A DNA stretch of 64,000 bases from Punica granatum (GCF_007655135.1 NC_045131.1:5642001-5706000), one strand, 5' to 3'. Counted from the stretch's first letter, positions 34,301 through 48,320 are shown. Numbers and translations: made by a program. Notes: generated from the letters alone by a model not told the origin.

Positions 34301-35376
34301 AAATGGCCATGGAACTTCTGACAATGATATTGGATGGTAGTGGATCTTCTCCTAGCGTCTCTCTCAACTGAGTGTGGTTTCTTTTTGTGCACTGAAGTAT
34401 TGTCATGTTCCCGTTTACTGATTTCCCTTTGTTATTTTCCGATTGGTATTGAACATCCAGCGGAGCGCACACTGACTATGGTAATGTTTCACTTAACTGT
34501 GCATCATAAAGAGTTACAAGACAACCTTGTTTACTGTCTCATTTGTTCAACCTCCTGTGATACAGGTATATTGACTTTGGTTAATCAGGATGATGGCATA
34601 ACTGCCCTTCAGGTACAGTCTTAAGATATTGTTTTGCCTGAGCACTTATTGGCTCCATTTGGTTCATGAACCTTTTCCTTTTTTACATTTCTTTCTGGTA
34701 AGAAAAAAGAAATAAAGGCAAAGATGTGTTGGATTTTAACTTCAGGAGATTGCATGGTCTATAAACAGAGATTCTTTGAGTATTAAAAACTTAATATTAG
34801 TGAATTTTTTCGTCCGGGAGTTATTTTTATATATTATGGTTTTTTTCCTCCTGTTGCGATTACTAATTTCGTTTCAGATACTTTGCTAAAGGTAAAGAAC
34901 TCATCGGGTGAGTGGATATCTGCTCCTCCTGTACCTGGGACTTTTGTCTGCAACATCGGGGACATGCTTAAGGTACAGAAAATATATTTGTGAATTTTTA
35001 AGGGCATCCATTACTATCAAATACTGAAGTACTGAATCCGGAGAATAACTAAACAAACTGCAGATTTGGTCCAATGGTGTATATGACTCAACCTTGCATC
35101 GTGTTATCAACAATTCCCCGAAATATCGAGTCTGTGTGGCATTCTTCTATGAGGTCAGTCCGATATAATTTTCTCTTCTCATTTCTCTCCTTTTTCTTTA
35201 TTTTGGATATAATGCTCATTTCAAACAATACTGTTCCTGATAAATAGCCTAACTTTGACGTGGGCGTGGAGCCACTGGATTTCTGTGTGAAGAGAACTGG
35301 CGGGGCAAAGAAGTTTGAGAGAGCAGTATACGGAGAGCACTTAGTCACTAAAGTGACGACTAACTTCGTGATGTAA
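31394..35376 (+). CDS. 2-oxoglutarate/Fe(II)-dependent dioxygenase (At3g50210-like)
   Basis: A soluble non-haem iron oxygenase of the plant DOXC/2OGD superfamily, closest in my memory to Arabidopsis At3g50210; its substrate is not known to me. Twelve exons: 31394-31427, 32205-32320, 32874-32992, 33338-33401, 33809-33876, 33994-34052, 34171-34336, 34461-34480, 34566-34612, 34892-34972, 35064-35153, 35248-35376, giving 330 residues. The N-terminal DIOX_N region starts [16 protein letters not shown]. Iron ligands are His212 and Asp214 (HTDYG) and His270 (STLHRV). The 2OG-binding Arg280 lies in KYRVCVAFF, with Cys where many relatives have Ser. The first intron is GC-AG. Exon 8 is only 20 nt and encodes His212-Asp214. 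The frame upstream of ATG 31394 has no in-frame ATG after its last stop. All twelve exons join without a frameshift. Confidence 0.93.
34461..34480 (+). other. 20-nt microexon of the dioxygenase
   Basis: It lies between AG (34459-34460) and GT (34481-34482). It completes a Cys codon, then encodes Gly-Ala-His-Thr-Asp-Tyr and the first base of Gly. Without it the frame shifts and the HxD iron site is lost, so accurate inclusion is essential. Confidence 0.9.
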
Positions 35377-36108
35377 AATATGGCTGTTCCGTTGCTTTCG
35401 TGAACAAATCGTTGCATGTTTTCAATTGGAACTTTCTCTTCGTTAAGTTTGTGACTTGGCGCATTTTTGACAGATATTAAATTCGGAATAGCAAATAAAA
35501 TCTCTTCATCAATATTCGCTCATTCTCGTGCTCAGACAACTGATATGAGGCACGAAATGAACTGGTGCTGTAATGTTAACTTGTTTGATCAGATACTGCA
35601 GTGAACTGCCAAGAACCAGGTTGAGTTGAACCGAGCAGTTCACCCATGAAACCAAGCTCAAACCATCCAGTTCTTTCAACAAACTGGAACTGGATTGAAA
35701 CAAACATCTTATTAGCGTAGTCTTGCTTCAACCATTATGTATGTAGGCGTTTGGACCCGATTCCCTGAACGGGATGCACCCGTTTCCATTCGATGAGCTG
35801 CGTTTCAGAGTAAGTAAACCGACTACTGAGGTTCCTTGCGCTGACTTAAATTGTGACCGGTCTTATCTGCTCTCCTGACCCCTGGACCTTATGGCATACT
35901 GGCACTGCTTCACTAGAATTAAATTGGACGCCACGGCTCTGCTAAATTATGCTTGCAATTTATGAAAAACCTAGTTACACTTTCCTGCTTCATATCATAC
36001 ATTTTAAAATTAAAATGGGAAACAGAGAAACATAAAGCGTCATTATTTCCTTGGCAGAAGGCCGCATATAGTTATGCCCAGTGATAGGAATTATTATACT
36101 ACACGTCT
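35377..36108. other. Convergent 3' flanks of the dioxygenase and the LRR gene
   Basis: About 730 bp between two tail-to-tail genes. It presumably contains both 3' untranslated regions. No other feature is seen. Confidence 0.6.
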
Positions 36109-37665
36109 TCAATTGTGCGGGTATGTGTACTCCGGATCGAGAGCTGCGTAAGCAGGCGATGGAGCTATATCCTGCGCTGGGTCGCTCTCGGAGGCATCGA
36201 CATCGGCCAGTAGATGATCGAGCTTGCAAGGAACTTTGGACAGCAATCTTTCATTTGGGCATTTAAAGGGTTTCAAGTAGAATTTCTTGCAGTCTGAGGG
36301 TTTTCTCTGACGTGGGAGGTCGATAATGCAGTTCATGCTCACGTCGAGCCTCTTTTGAAGTATCCGTTTCCTGCACTCGGGGCCGACTTGGGTGAAGTAG
36401 TTGTTCTGCAGCGAGAGCTTGTCCAGCTTCGGGAGCTTGCAGATGGTCTCAGGGACGACCCCAGAGAACTCGTTGTATGACAAGTTGAGCAGGCGCATTT
36501 CGCGGAGGCAGGCGAAGGAGTGTGGGATGGGGCCCTTGAGCCGGTTGATGCTGACATCGAAAAGTGCATTCCTCTTTAGGAGCCCGATCTGGTAAGGAAG
36601 GCAGCCCGAGAGGAGGTTGTTCGTGAAGAGAACCTCGATCAGCCTATTCGAGGTGCTGTTTGTCACGAGGCTCTCGGGGAGTGGCCCCTCGAACTTGTTA
36701 CTTGCGAGTGTGAGGTAGAAGACCCGCGTGCGGCCGATGTTGTCAGGGATCTTCCCATTAAAGCCATTGTTGTTGAGGAAGAGGGCCCGGAGATCAAGGT
36801 CGAAGACCTCCGGAGGGAGTCGACCTGTGAGGGAGTTGAACCGGAGGTCCAGGAAGGTTAGACGGTTGCCGCTGAGGACTGCACGCGGGAACCCCCCTTT
36901 GAGTTTGTTGTTGCTGAGATCGAGCTCGTAGAAGTAACGGAGCTTCTTTTTGGAGATGTTTTTGAAGAAGATGCTGTTGAAGTTGATGGTGTTGGCGTGA
37001 AAGTAGACGAGGTCCTCGAGCTTCTCGATGAACCCGTTGAGCGAGAGATTGCCTCTACTGTTACCTAAGCCCTTGCCATTTAAGTTGACACCGGTGACCC
37101 CTTTGACTTTGCCTTTATCAGGCAGCCGCGCGCAATCGAAGCCCTTGTATTTGCAGACATTGCGACCCCTCCAAGTTTTCGTGATCCCAGAGGGGTCCAC
37201 GTCTATCTGCCTTCTGAATGATTGCACGGCTTCAAACACCATCAAGACTCTCGGGCTTATTGATGATGGCGATGGAGGTTTAGGAGGCGGAGGCGGAGGC
37301 CGAGGCCGAGGCCGAGGCGGCGGCGGAGGCGGCGGCGGAGGCGGAGGCGGCGGAGGAGGAGGAGGAGGCGGCGGCGGCGGCGGGGGAGGAGGCGGAGGCG
37401 GCGGCGGAGGAGGCGGAGGCGGCGGCGGCGGCATTGGTGGGGGACATTCTGGTTCGGGTGGGGGTGGGGGACATTCTCCAGTATCAGGGGACGGTGCCGG
37501 GGGATAGGACCCGCCTCCGCCGATTATTATCTCCAGTGCGTTCCTGTCTTGTTTTTCATCGGCTGCAGCACCGTCCAACGCTTCTGCAGGAGCAGCGGGA
37601 CGGAAGAAGACGACCGAGAGGAGGAGGAACAAGAACAAGTGAGGTGAAGAAGAATGGCTTCCCAT
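36109..37665 (-). CDS. Secreted LRR/extensin-like protein (At4g06744-like)
   Basis: Predicted extracellular leucine-rich-repeat protein with a proline-rich N-terminus, probably cell-wall associated. A single exon of 518 residues. Signal peptide is at about 1-29 (hydrophobic LFLFLLLSVVFF). The proline-rich region is about 54-136 and includes 40 uninterrupted Pro (79-118, CCG/CCT codons). A cap motif with Cys172 and Cys179 follows. About ten LRRs (about 190-440) of plant extracellular type (e.g. LDLSNNKLKGGFP, LFLNNNGFNGKIPDNIG, LNLSYNEFSGVVP) come next, then a Cys-containing C-terminal cap. Canonical LRX proteins carry SPPPP repeats after the LRRs; here the proline tract precedes them and SPPPP motifs are absent, so this fits the At4g06744 type better than true LRX/PEX. 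There is no transmembrane helix or kinase. The GGC/GGA-rich complement makes spurious glycine-rich frames. Confidence 0.88.
   Translation of the reverse strand: MGSHSSSPHLFLFLLLSVVFFRPAAPAEALDGAAADEKQDRNALEIIIGGGGSYPPAPSPDTGECPPPPPEPECPPPMPPPPPPPPPPPPPPPPPPPPPPPPPPPPPPPPPPPPPPPRPRPRPPPPPPKPPSPSSISPRVLMVFEAVQSFRRQIDVDPSGITKTWRGRNVCKYKGFDCARLPDKGKVKGVTGVNLNGKGLGNSRGNLSLNGFIEKLEDLVYFHANTINFNSIFFKNISKKKLRYFYELDLSNNKLKGGFPRAVLSGNRLTFLDLRFNSLTGRLPPEVFDLDLRALFLNNNGFNGKIPDNIGRTRVFYLTLASNKFEGPLPESLVTNSTSNRLIEVLFTNNLLSGCLPYQIGLLKRNALFDVSINRLKGPIPHSFACLREMRLLNLSYNEFSGVVPETICKLPKLDKLSLQNNYFTQVGPECRKRILQKRLDVSMNCIIDLPRQRKPSDCKKFYLKPFKCPNERLLSKVPCKLDHLLADVDASESDPAQDIAPSPAYAALDPEYTYPHN
37290..37435. repeat. 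GGC/GGA trinucleotide tract encoding polyproline
   Basis: An imperfect trinucleotide minisatellite inside the LRR gene. The coding strand uses a CCG/CCT mixture, so length changes would alter the Pro40 run in steps of one residue without breaking the frame. Confidence 0.9.
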
Positions 37666-40569
37666 TTTCTCCTCCGATATCCTCCTAAAGAAGAGGATGA
37701 GAAGAAGAAGCCGAGGAGAGGCAACTGTGTAATCTATCTATCTATCAATCTATCTACTCGAGCTATTATTATATATAGAGCAGTCTGCTCGTGCTTTGCA
37801 ATGCACAATGCCATTAGCTTAGCTTAGTAGCTTAGTCGTTAATGACCACTCTTATCCTGTATCCCGGAACAAGAACACGATGTGGTTAATCGTAAAATTA
37901 AACGACGGGAGTGATGCTCGTCCACCAGCACGTGATATTTTTCAATGTGTACAAACAGACAGGGGACTTGGGGAGTCCTACTTCGATTAGTACATATGTC
38001 TGAGGCAGTGCCCATATTGGAAGAGGAATGAATAAAGGGGCAGATCAAGGGCGAAAAGTTGTAGGCCAGTCTTCTCTTTTTCTTTTTGGACTTTTTTCTG
38101 TCCATACTAGACTTCTTTTCGAAAATGATTTTCATAATAGACTTGACTTCCTCAAAAACTAATTTCCAAAAATAGATTTATGTCAGTTTCTTTATTATCT
38201 TTCTAATCCCAATAACTTATCGATTCGTTTCTTTTAAATCCATTTACAAAAGGCCTAATTTAGTTATTATCATGAATGAATTATCTACAAATTTGCTTTA
38301 AACATAAAATAAATTTTTCGTAAATCAATCTATCAGGTTTATGGATGAAACTACAAAATACAAGTTAGACGTTTCTGTGCCTCACACGGATAACTAGCTT
38401 TTCGTGGCGAAATGTGACAATTGCAAACCAGTTGATAGGAAGTATGATTATGGTAAATCTAGGAGATGCTCGAGAATTAAAATTCTTTCCCTTAAAAAGA
38501 GTCACAACAATGTACAAAATTATCATAATTAAGATGTACAATCTTCATATAATCATCGCACATAGTGAAAAATATACCAAATTTACAATAAATTTGTTTT
38601 AAGGCATGCATTGTACATACTAACTAAAACTATTCCCTATTGTTTTTTTCCATAGTTTTAAATTATTTCTAAAATATTGAATTTTCTATGTAAAATTCTT
38701 AATAGTATTTTAAATAATTTATAACTAGAATTTCTCCAATATTCCTATTAATCAAACATATTTTCTAGCTCACACACTCGACTTAACACAACTCTTAAAA
38801 GTTTCACGAGAAATCTTCAGCAATCTCTTATATAAAATTTAAATTTAAATTGACGAGAGAAGTCCATTAAAAAAAATTTATTTGAGAAATGATTACCAAA
38901 AAAATTCATTTGAGGAGGATCATAATAATAAAACAGGAAGTAGATGAAACAAATCAAAAGTTGTAGGACTAGAAGAATAATCTAAAGAATAGTATAAATC
39001 AATTTTGGAAAATAGTTTATGGAGAAGTCTATTGTGGGAAATAATTTGAAAGAGAAGGGTGAAAACTCTGTGTTTTGTGTATATTTCATATGTGAGTGGA
39101 GAACAGCTCTGTAGACCTGCTTATTGACTTTTAAACTACGGGTCGGTCTAACACGGGTCGGTTTCGTTTTGGACTTGGGTCGTGGTCGAATGGCTTGGTT
39201 CTTGAACAAGCTCAGGATCGTTCCATATGGATTTATAAATTCAAATGTGCAAGTTCTCATTGACTTGTTATTGTAAATCTGTCTTCATTTGGGTTTCATA
39301 TGACGCGGGTATACCGTCTTGTTTTAAGGAACATGGAATCCAATTTTCGAAGTGAACTCTCGGAAAGTAGTTTAACTCAAAATAGTACTTTTTTTTTCTC
39401 AATTATGAGAAAAATCGAGGAGCTAATACAATGAAATAAAATTTCTATCAAGTATCAAATTTGAAATATCTTAATTAAAAGGCGATAACGTGCGTCGTTG
39501 CATTGTGTTCTCTTTGCTACTCAAACCATTGCTTTAATTCTTAGGATCAATCCTCCAAAGATGCCTTCCCCTACCAGCCGGTTGCCTCAGACAAAAACGA
39601 AAAACAATAAAAACAACAAAAGCTAATAATTTCCCGCATGAGCTGGCACAACACTGTTCATACACACTTGATCTAAACTAAAGTAATGCGGAGAAAAAGA
39701 GCGCGGCATAATGATACGTGTCCTGATAATTAAATTTTCATATTCGATTCTTCGTAATAAGATTATATATACATTTTAATTAGCGTTCAAATTTTTTTAT
39801 TTTATTATATTAATTTTACGACCTTCCTTATAATTGAATCGATTTAAGAAAAATCAAAGTAGTGCCGGAACCTAGTGGTCGCAAGTTGCCCTTTCTTTGT
39901 ATTAGCTCAATCGTCCGCTGATGGATATCTGCATCTCGTGACCCAATTCGATCAGTTTCCTTCAAGCCAAGTGATAAGAAATTGATGAAACGGGCCAGTT
40001 GGATTCTGAAGTTTGCGGGATGTTTACGTATTAGGTAAGGTAGTGCGCCTTTGGGATAAAATATCGAGACTAGAGGTCCGCAGCCCTCGGACAGGATAGG
40101 GCACATGGGAGTGGGGCTATGGTGCCGATTGAACATAGTGCCCTAAACATTTTTCTTCACATGTAAAAGTGACTCAGATAAGGTACATTATCGCAAGGAC
40201 AAAACAAAGTCGGGACGGCAGACAAATGAAGCATGGCTGCGACAGTGTTACACATTCCTTAATGAACATAGTCTATATAATTTATTATATACTTCTCGGG
40301 AATTTTTAATATGATCTTGGGTCACCCTGACCCTCCCGTTGGATGGTGAGTGGAACGCGAGCCTCGCACACACCGTACATGGCTGCAACATGGGAGGTAC
40401 GATGACCCAAGGTCACTGTAGCAGCACCGACACTCTTAACCAATCGAATGTTCACTCTCTGTAGCCTCAATAATTGCATCCCCGTATTAAAATGGTAAAA
40501 GAGGAATAAAGAAACAACAGATCAAATCAATAATTTTCAACCTTTTTGGGGCCAAGCTTAATGATTTAA
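37666..40569. other. LRR gene promoter and intergenic DNA
   Basis: An imperfect TCTA/ATCT simple repeat lies at 37735-37760, within 100 bp upstream of the start codon. Beyond it is AT-rich DNA with no recognisable gene. A hairpin-like inverted repeat spans about 40315-40420 (TCTTGGGTCA on one arm, TGACCCAAGG on the other). Confidence 0.45.
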
Positions 40570-41330
40570 TGACTAAAAAAAAATTAACTTTGATCATTTT
40601 TTAATTTTGGCATGAATTATATTTTTTAATAAGAAAAGATACGAGCTTTAATTTTCTTGTCACGTCAAATATTTGTATCATTTTTCATTCATTTTGCTGA
40701 CCGACAAAAAAATATATTTACATGGCAAATGATGTCATGCCATGTCAGTAAAAATAATAATAAAATTTGAAAAAGTTAAAGAAGAAAAAGAGAGGAAGGC
40801 TTTAATCGAAAAAAGGGTGGGCAATCCCCCCCTTATTGGAGTGGCTAGTGATCCCATAGGGCGTCGGTGAGCCCAATCAATGAGTGGTGGCCGAGATCAA
40901 GGGTCAATCCACTGAAATCCGAAGAACTTCCAACTCAATTCTCATGAGTGGCCTTCGATCCCGACCACCATCCTTAGGGATTTTCCCAATTCCGACTGGT
41001 GGGGTCTCGATCTCGATCACCCCCCGAATTAGGATCACCAATGCCCTCTAAAGTCATCGATGACCTCAATCGGGGTTACGGTGGCCAGCAGGGCCTCCAC
41101 CTTTCTCTCTTTCATTATTATTTCTCTTTAATTTTTTTTATATTTTTGCTGACGTGGCGTGAAGCCGTTTGCCATGTAGGTACCATTTGCCGCCACTTCA
41201 ACAGAGTAGATGGTAAATGGCAGAAATATCTAACTTGACAAAAAAAATCAAAATTCATGCCTTTTTTTGTAAAAAATAAAATTCATGAAAAAATTGAAAA
41301 AATGTATAAATTCATTCTTTTTTGAATCAT
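40570..41330. mobile_element. Candidate non-autonomous DNA transposon
   Basis: AT-rich arms at 40570-40790 and 41130-41330 are loosely inverted: AATTTTGGCATGAATTATATTTTTT on the left versus the complement of a matching TTCATGAATTTTATTTTTT-like block on the right, both followed by TGTCA-type and TGGCAAATG/CATTTGCC words. A GC-rich centre (40810-41100) shares phrases with 3403-3545. No duplication was resolved. Confidence 0.4.
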
Positions 41331-44300
41331 TATCTTTTTTAAAAAATCTATTTGGACGTTGATATTGACACTAACCTTTTCAAAAATATTTAGAGAGTAT
41401 TACACGGTCTAAAATTTAATCTACAATCGACACGTGTGAAGATTAAGAGATGATATTTTCAAATAATCGAGTGAGAAATTTTTTAAACTATTAATGCATT
41501 TTTACGCATATCCATTATTGATTGAATTGGACACTTTTACGTGTGACTATATAATACCCATCTACAATATTTACTCCACTTGAAATATCGCTGCCTTACA
41601 TTCACTACCGCTCCAACTTTCGGTAAACCTCATAATTGCAATTCTCGTTTACGATGTTGACTTGTCGTCTCTTTTCTGGTTTGACTTGTCAACGACTTCC
41701 CCACTTTTCAGCTTTTCCCCCACAGTCTCCGTACCAAGTTTGTAATGTAACTGTACGGATGGAGCATACAATTAGGGGCGTATGATTAGAGTATTATTAG
41801 ATTATATAAAATATAAAAAATGAATAATGGAGGAAAATTTTAACTATAATTTTTTTTAATTGTAGATCGAAATATGAGATTGTTATGTTTGGTAAATTAT
41901 ATTAGATTATGGAGAAATATGATGATAATATAATATATTATTTATTTATATAGAGATAAATATGGGTTATACGGCCATAATCTTCGTTGTAATTTAATAA
42001 TTTCACATGTTTCGAATTTAAAGTCTTTACTAATTACGGTTGTAAAGTTTTGACTTGGAAAATAATTGTAACGATTAACTTTTATAACCGTTACATCCAA
42101 ACGACGTAAAATTCGAACCTTGCAATGTAAAGTTCTCACTTTACATCGAAAGAAGACGGCCGTACAATATAATAGTTGTATATATAATGCCTGATCCATA
42201 ACACAGATATAGATTTAGACGTTCATGTTTCATAATGTGTCTACAAGATGCGGTCATCGAGATCTCTCGGGAATATCCCTTTAACATGTAATAATTTTCG
42301 GTCGGAATGATTTCCATAATTGCTCGAGCGATGACAACTCAGTCCTAGTTCACGTACCGGGTTTCATTTAACTTGCTTTTGGATCCAATAAAAGTATATC
42401 TATATTTCGATCACTTCTTGCGCTTGTCTTGAAATAAAATGGCGGGATTCAAAATCATCTGGTGATTTTGATAGCCCGTTCTACGAGGAAGATGTAATCT
42501 TTCGTCGGCGCTTATCGAGATGATTGATATCAAGTCACCAACATAATAATCTTTAGACACGGGAATCGCATGTCAGCAGGAATCGTTAGATCAACTTCAT
42601 CAACCATTAAAAGGACAACTATTTATCAATGGTGAGCATCATGCATTCTCGTGAGGAGAATACAAGTTTGAAAACCCGGAATACAAACCTAGCTAGTGAT
42701 TATACCTGGGCAAATTATATGCTAAACCCTACAGAACATGTCGAATAAATGTATTTTTTGTTAATTTTGCCGATTCAAGCACAAATATTTGGTGTATTTC
42801 CTTGTTTTTTTTCCGGCTGTATAAATGTATTAATATTTGGGAGTGAGTAGTATACTTCCATTCCATGGCACTACTTGCAGAAAATATCCAATGCACACCT
42901 TTCGTGATTAAAGCCCACAAAGATGCTTCTTTTTTGAATGAACAAGAAACTGAAGTAAGCCCATAATGATGAATTTCTTGACAGGCAGTAAGGTTTATTT
43001 TTCATTCATTAACATCGAGAAATTGAACGGCGCATAAGAACGAGACAGCCCAATACTAAAGCCCAACATAAGTTCTCGAACAGAGCCCAGCCATTGCTCA
43101 AAGGCGAATAACAGCAACCTCAGAGCACACCAGGTGGCCTAGTCAACGTCGAAACGGGAGTAGTCTCAACTTACTGGCTATGGAAAAATCTATCTCCGAG
43201 TCCTTTTCTACATTCCATCGTCTACTCGATCACGAGGCCAATTCCTAAATTAATTAGAACATCGATTCGACTTGCTTCCCTTTGATTGGCAATATTTTTA
43301 TCAGTAACATGGGGCCCAAGCGTTATCGAACTGAGAGCGGATCCATGCACCGAAAATGATCGCGGAGCAGGAACAAAAGACGATGAACAACTGGGGCGAG
43401 CTTCAATCTCGGAACCTTCTCATCGGCTGTTCAGTCAGAACACGATGTCCTGCAGGTGACCCTCCCAGAGGGGCAAGGGACCATTATTCCGTCAATGAAT
43501 CCAACAATTTGACGTTTCGGGGAAGCCATGACAGACAGAGAGGAAGGAAACAAAGGGAAAACAAACAACATAAAGAATGCGACCATTTTTTTTGTACACG
43601 TAATGCCCCGTGAGAGCGTGCGAGACGAAGGAGTCAAGATCCTCCGCCAGCCCAATTATGACTTTTGCCTCAATGTTGCTTCTGTCATTTAAACGACAGA
43701 TATATGGGCTTCAAATCCTTCTCAACCAACCATTTCCCTTCCCCTCATATCCATCAACCAAACACTGCAGTAGTCCCGAGCATGTACCACGACACTTCGC
43801 CAAACTAAAAGACTTATCCCTCCACAACATTCTTCAGTATCTACATGGACTCGAACAATATATGTATTTATCAGTGCATATTTCGGGGCGATCAACGGTA
43901 ATTAAAAAAAATATTAGATTGTGTCAATAATCTAAATTGAGAATGTTTGGTATATACGATGACGCTTCTCTATGTGTCGTTTGAAGCTCTAATCAATAGA
44001 TGCGAGAAGAATTTTGGTGGCGGGGAGTCAAAATAAAGGACAACCGTTTATAGATTTACCTTATCATATTTCATTTAATAATCGATGGAAATAAAACTCC
44101 CTCGACTACCATTTATAAATTTTTAGCCGTCCCAACTGTCAACTTGTTCTTTCTTTATTCCTTACGGTCAACCTTCTCCAGCACGTCATGTTTCCTCGTC
44201 CACTTCTTTCACATTGTTTGACCCAACCCCTCCTCTTTTTTTTTTAAAAAAAAATTATTTTCTATATTTAATTGCAAATATTAAATGTTTTATTTTGTCT

Positions 44301-45182
44301 ACTTCTATTTTTAATATATATTATAGTATGCTAATTTCTCATTTATTTATAGTCTCGAAGGTTGGGAAAAAAAAAGAAGAAAGTTAAAGTAACATCTTGA
44401 GTGACGTAGAAAAAAAGCTAAAGTGGTAATCCAAAGACAAAAGGCCAAAGATAAAAAATTACTCAATTATATGTTTGGCAATTGGAAAAACGTCAATTTG
44501 AAGAATGGACCAAACCCACTCTCTTGATTTCTTATTTGATATAATTAATTAACCAATAAGAAATTTCACGATCATATCAATTAGCGGTCCTAATTACCAA
44601 CAAATATTGCAGGTCCACATCTTTGAAATCTTATTCCATTGTCATGAACAAGATTAATTGTACCATTGACTGGTAAAGTTCACTTAATTAATTGTACTAT
44701 CCATAACTTCACTTCTTTCTGAATTAAATGCTCGCTATTCATTTGAAGTAATATGAAATTAAATGTTTTCATTAAGAATGTACGTACCAATTTTTTCACA
44801 TGTTCAGTAAATAAAATCGGACGATGCACCGAATCAAAAGATGTCCCTCACTAATCTAGCTAGCTTGTCTTCTGATCATAACATATAATTAGGTTCAAGA
44901 AATCAATTGCAACTCTTCCAGCTAGCTTGTCTTCTGATCGTAACATATAATTGGGTTCAAGAAAATCAATTGCAACTCTTTCTTGCTTCAGTCCATGCGT
45001 TAACATTTGTACAAGAAACAAAACCAACCCACCCAGAATCTCCTTCGAGATGAACCTGGTCAGGTCCATTTGTTCGTCTTCGGGGTTCATTGAAATCACG
45101 AAACTGCGATCAACCGGTTCCACCCTCAGATCTGCAGCCAATCCAAACCGCCCACTGGTCTCGAACAAGTCATTGCGTTTGA
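41331..45182. other. Intergenic and WRKY 3' flank, no gene recognised
   Basis: Short frames only, none recognisable. The final few hundred bases probably hold the WRKY 3' untranslated region. Confidence 0.5.
44859..44983. repeat. 62-bp imperfect tandem duplication
   Basis: Copies start at 44859 and 44921 with GCTAGCTTGTCTTCTGATC and end TCAATTGCAACTCTT; they differ at a handful of positions. It lies 200-325 bp past the WRKY stop codon, so it may be in the 3' untranslated region. Confidence 0.9.
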
Positions 45183-47152
<1,970 letters not shown>

Positions 47153-47915
47153 GAGTGAGAGGCAGAGACCATCAAAGGAAGTGACGAACAGAGAGGGGCA
47201 ACGGGAGGAAATGAAGGAAAGGGAAGGTTGCTGATAAAGGGCCGCTCTCATTTGTCTCTGGTCAAAATGAAGCCACCTGCTGTCTTCAAAATAATCTCTT
47301 TTTTTTTTGAAAATATAATTATCAATAATCCCAACGTACATCATATATTTAACATTATAACTATGCAAAAATAATATATTTTTTTATTTGATAAATTTGT
47401 AATCCCCAATAGAGTATAACTAATTCAAATTCGAGCTCAATAGATTCACTAAAATACCTCTTTCGCTGTGAATTATTTTTTTATTTATAAAATTTAAATT
47501 CGAGATTTTACGTAAAAGAAGAGATGACAAATTACTTGAACCTAGTGGTTCATGACTTCACGCTGTTAATTTATTAGATAAAATATATAATTTTGGCTAA
47601 AGTTATTGTTTTGCTATATATATATATATTTGGTAATTTTTGGTATTTAATATTGTTACCGATCTAATACTATTCTGACCATTTGACCCGATGGTCCCGC
47701 ATTTCTTTTCATTTCTGTCTTTGATAGACACGGTTTACTCGTGGTCCCTCCTCTCTGAATTAACTTTACTTTTACTATTTTCTTTTTTGGGGTGAATAAC
47801 TTTACTTTACTAATTGCTAGTATTGTTTATTTTTCTATTTTGTGCCAGTACACTTCCGTAGGAAAATATTTAGCTGTTGATAATTAGCTTTTACAGATTA
47901 CAAAAGATAGATTTA
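47153..47915. other. WRKY upstream region
   Basis: About 130 bp of GC-richer probable leader, then AT-rich DNA. No W-box cluster stands out. No other gene. Confidence 0.5.
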
Positions 47916-48320
47916 CCTATTGCTACTGTTCTTGGAAGGATTCTTGGCACATGAGTATAGCTGAAGAACCCCTTGCTTTGCTCTGATATCGAGACCTCTA
48001 CAGAATCTCGGTGATACATGATTGAATTATACATGGATATATGGTTTGAGAACCCTTCGCTGCTTTAGGGTTTTAGGATAACAGGGTTTTAGGGTTTTCT
48101 TAGGGTCCATGTGTGATGGTAGAGAGTTTTGATCGAAATCTCAGATAATTACTGCCCTTGCTTTCCACCTCACTTTCTTCTGTATAGTATGTCTGGAAGG
48201 ATCTGATTAATTATGATCCTATAATCTTCGTTTCTTTAGCATTTTCATATTTTACTCTTGTCATGTAATTTTTACATGTTATGAATGAATCCTCAATGTT
48301 CAAGAATAAAAAAAAACTGT
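47916..48320 (+). mobile_element. Retroposed insertion of about 400 bp with A tail
   Basis: Direct repeats AAAAGATAGATTTA (47902-47915) and AAAGGATAGATTTA (48321-48334) match at 13 of 14 positions. The insert ends ...GAATAAAAAAAAACTGT, so it runs on the plus strand. It contains telomere-like TTTAGGGTTT words near 48064-48100 but no open frame. Source unknown: a LINE end or a processed transcript. Confidence 0.55.

Noticed and set aside
37028..37507. Glycine-rich open frame on the plus strand, 159 codons
   Set aside because: It is the antisense shadow of the polyproline/LRR coding sequence; the GGN repeats force a glycine frame.
39828..40136. 102-codon minus-strand frame
   Set aside because: No recognisable family, no splice-linked continuation and no codon or promoter support.
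48060..48105. Interstitial telomere repeat
   Set aside because: Only a few imperfect TTTAGGG-like words, no tandem array.
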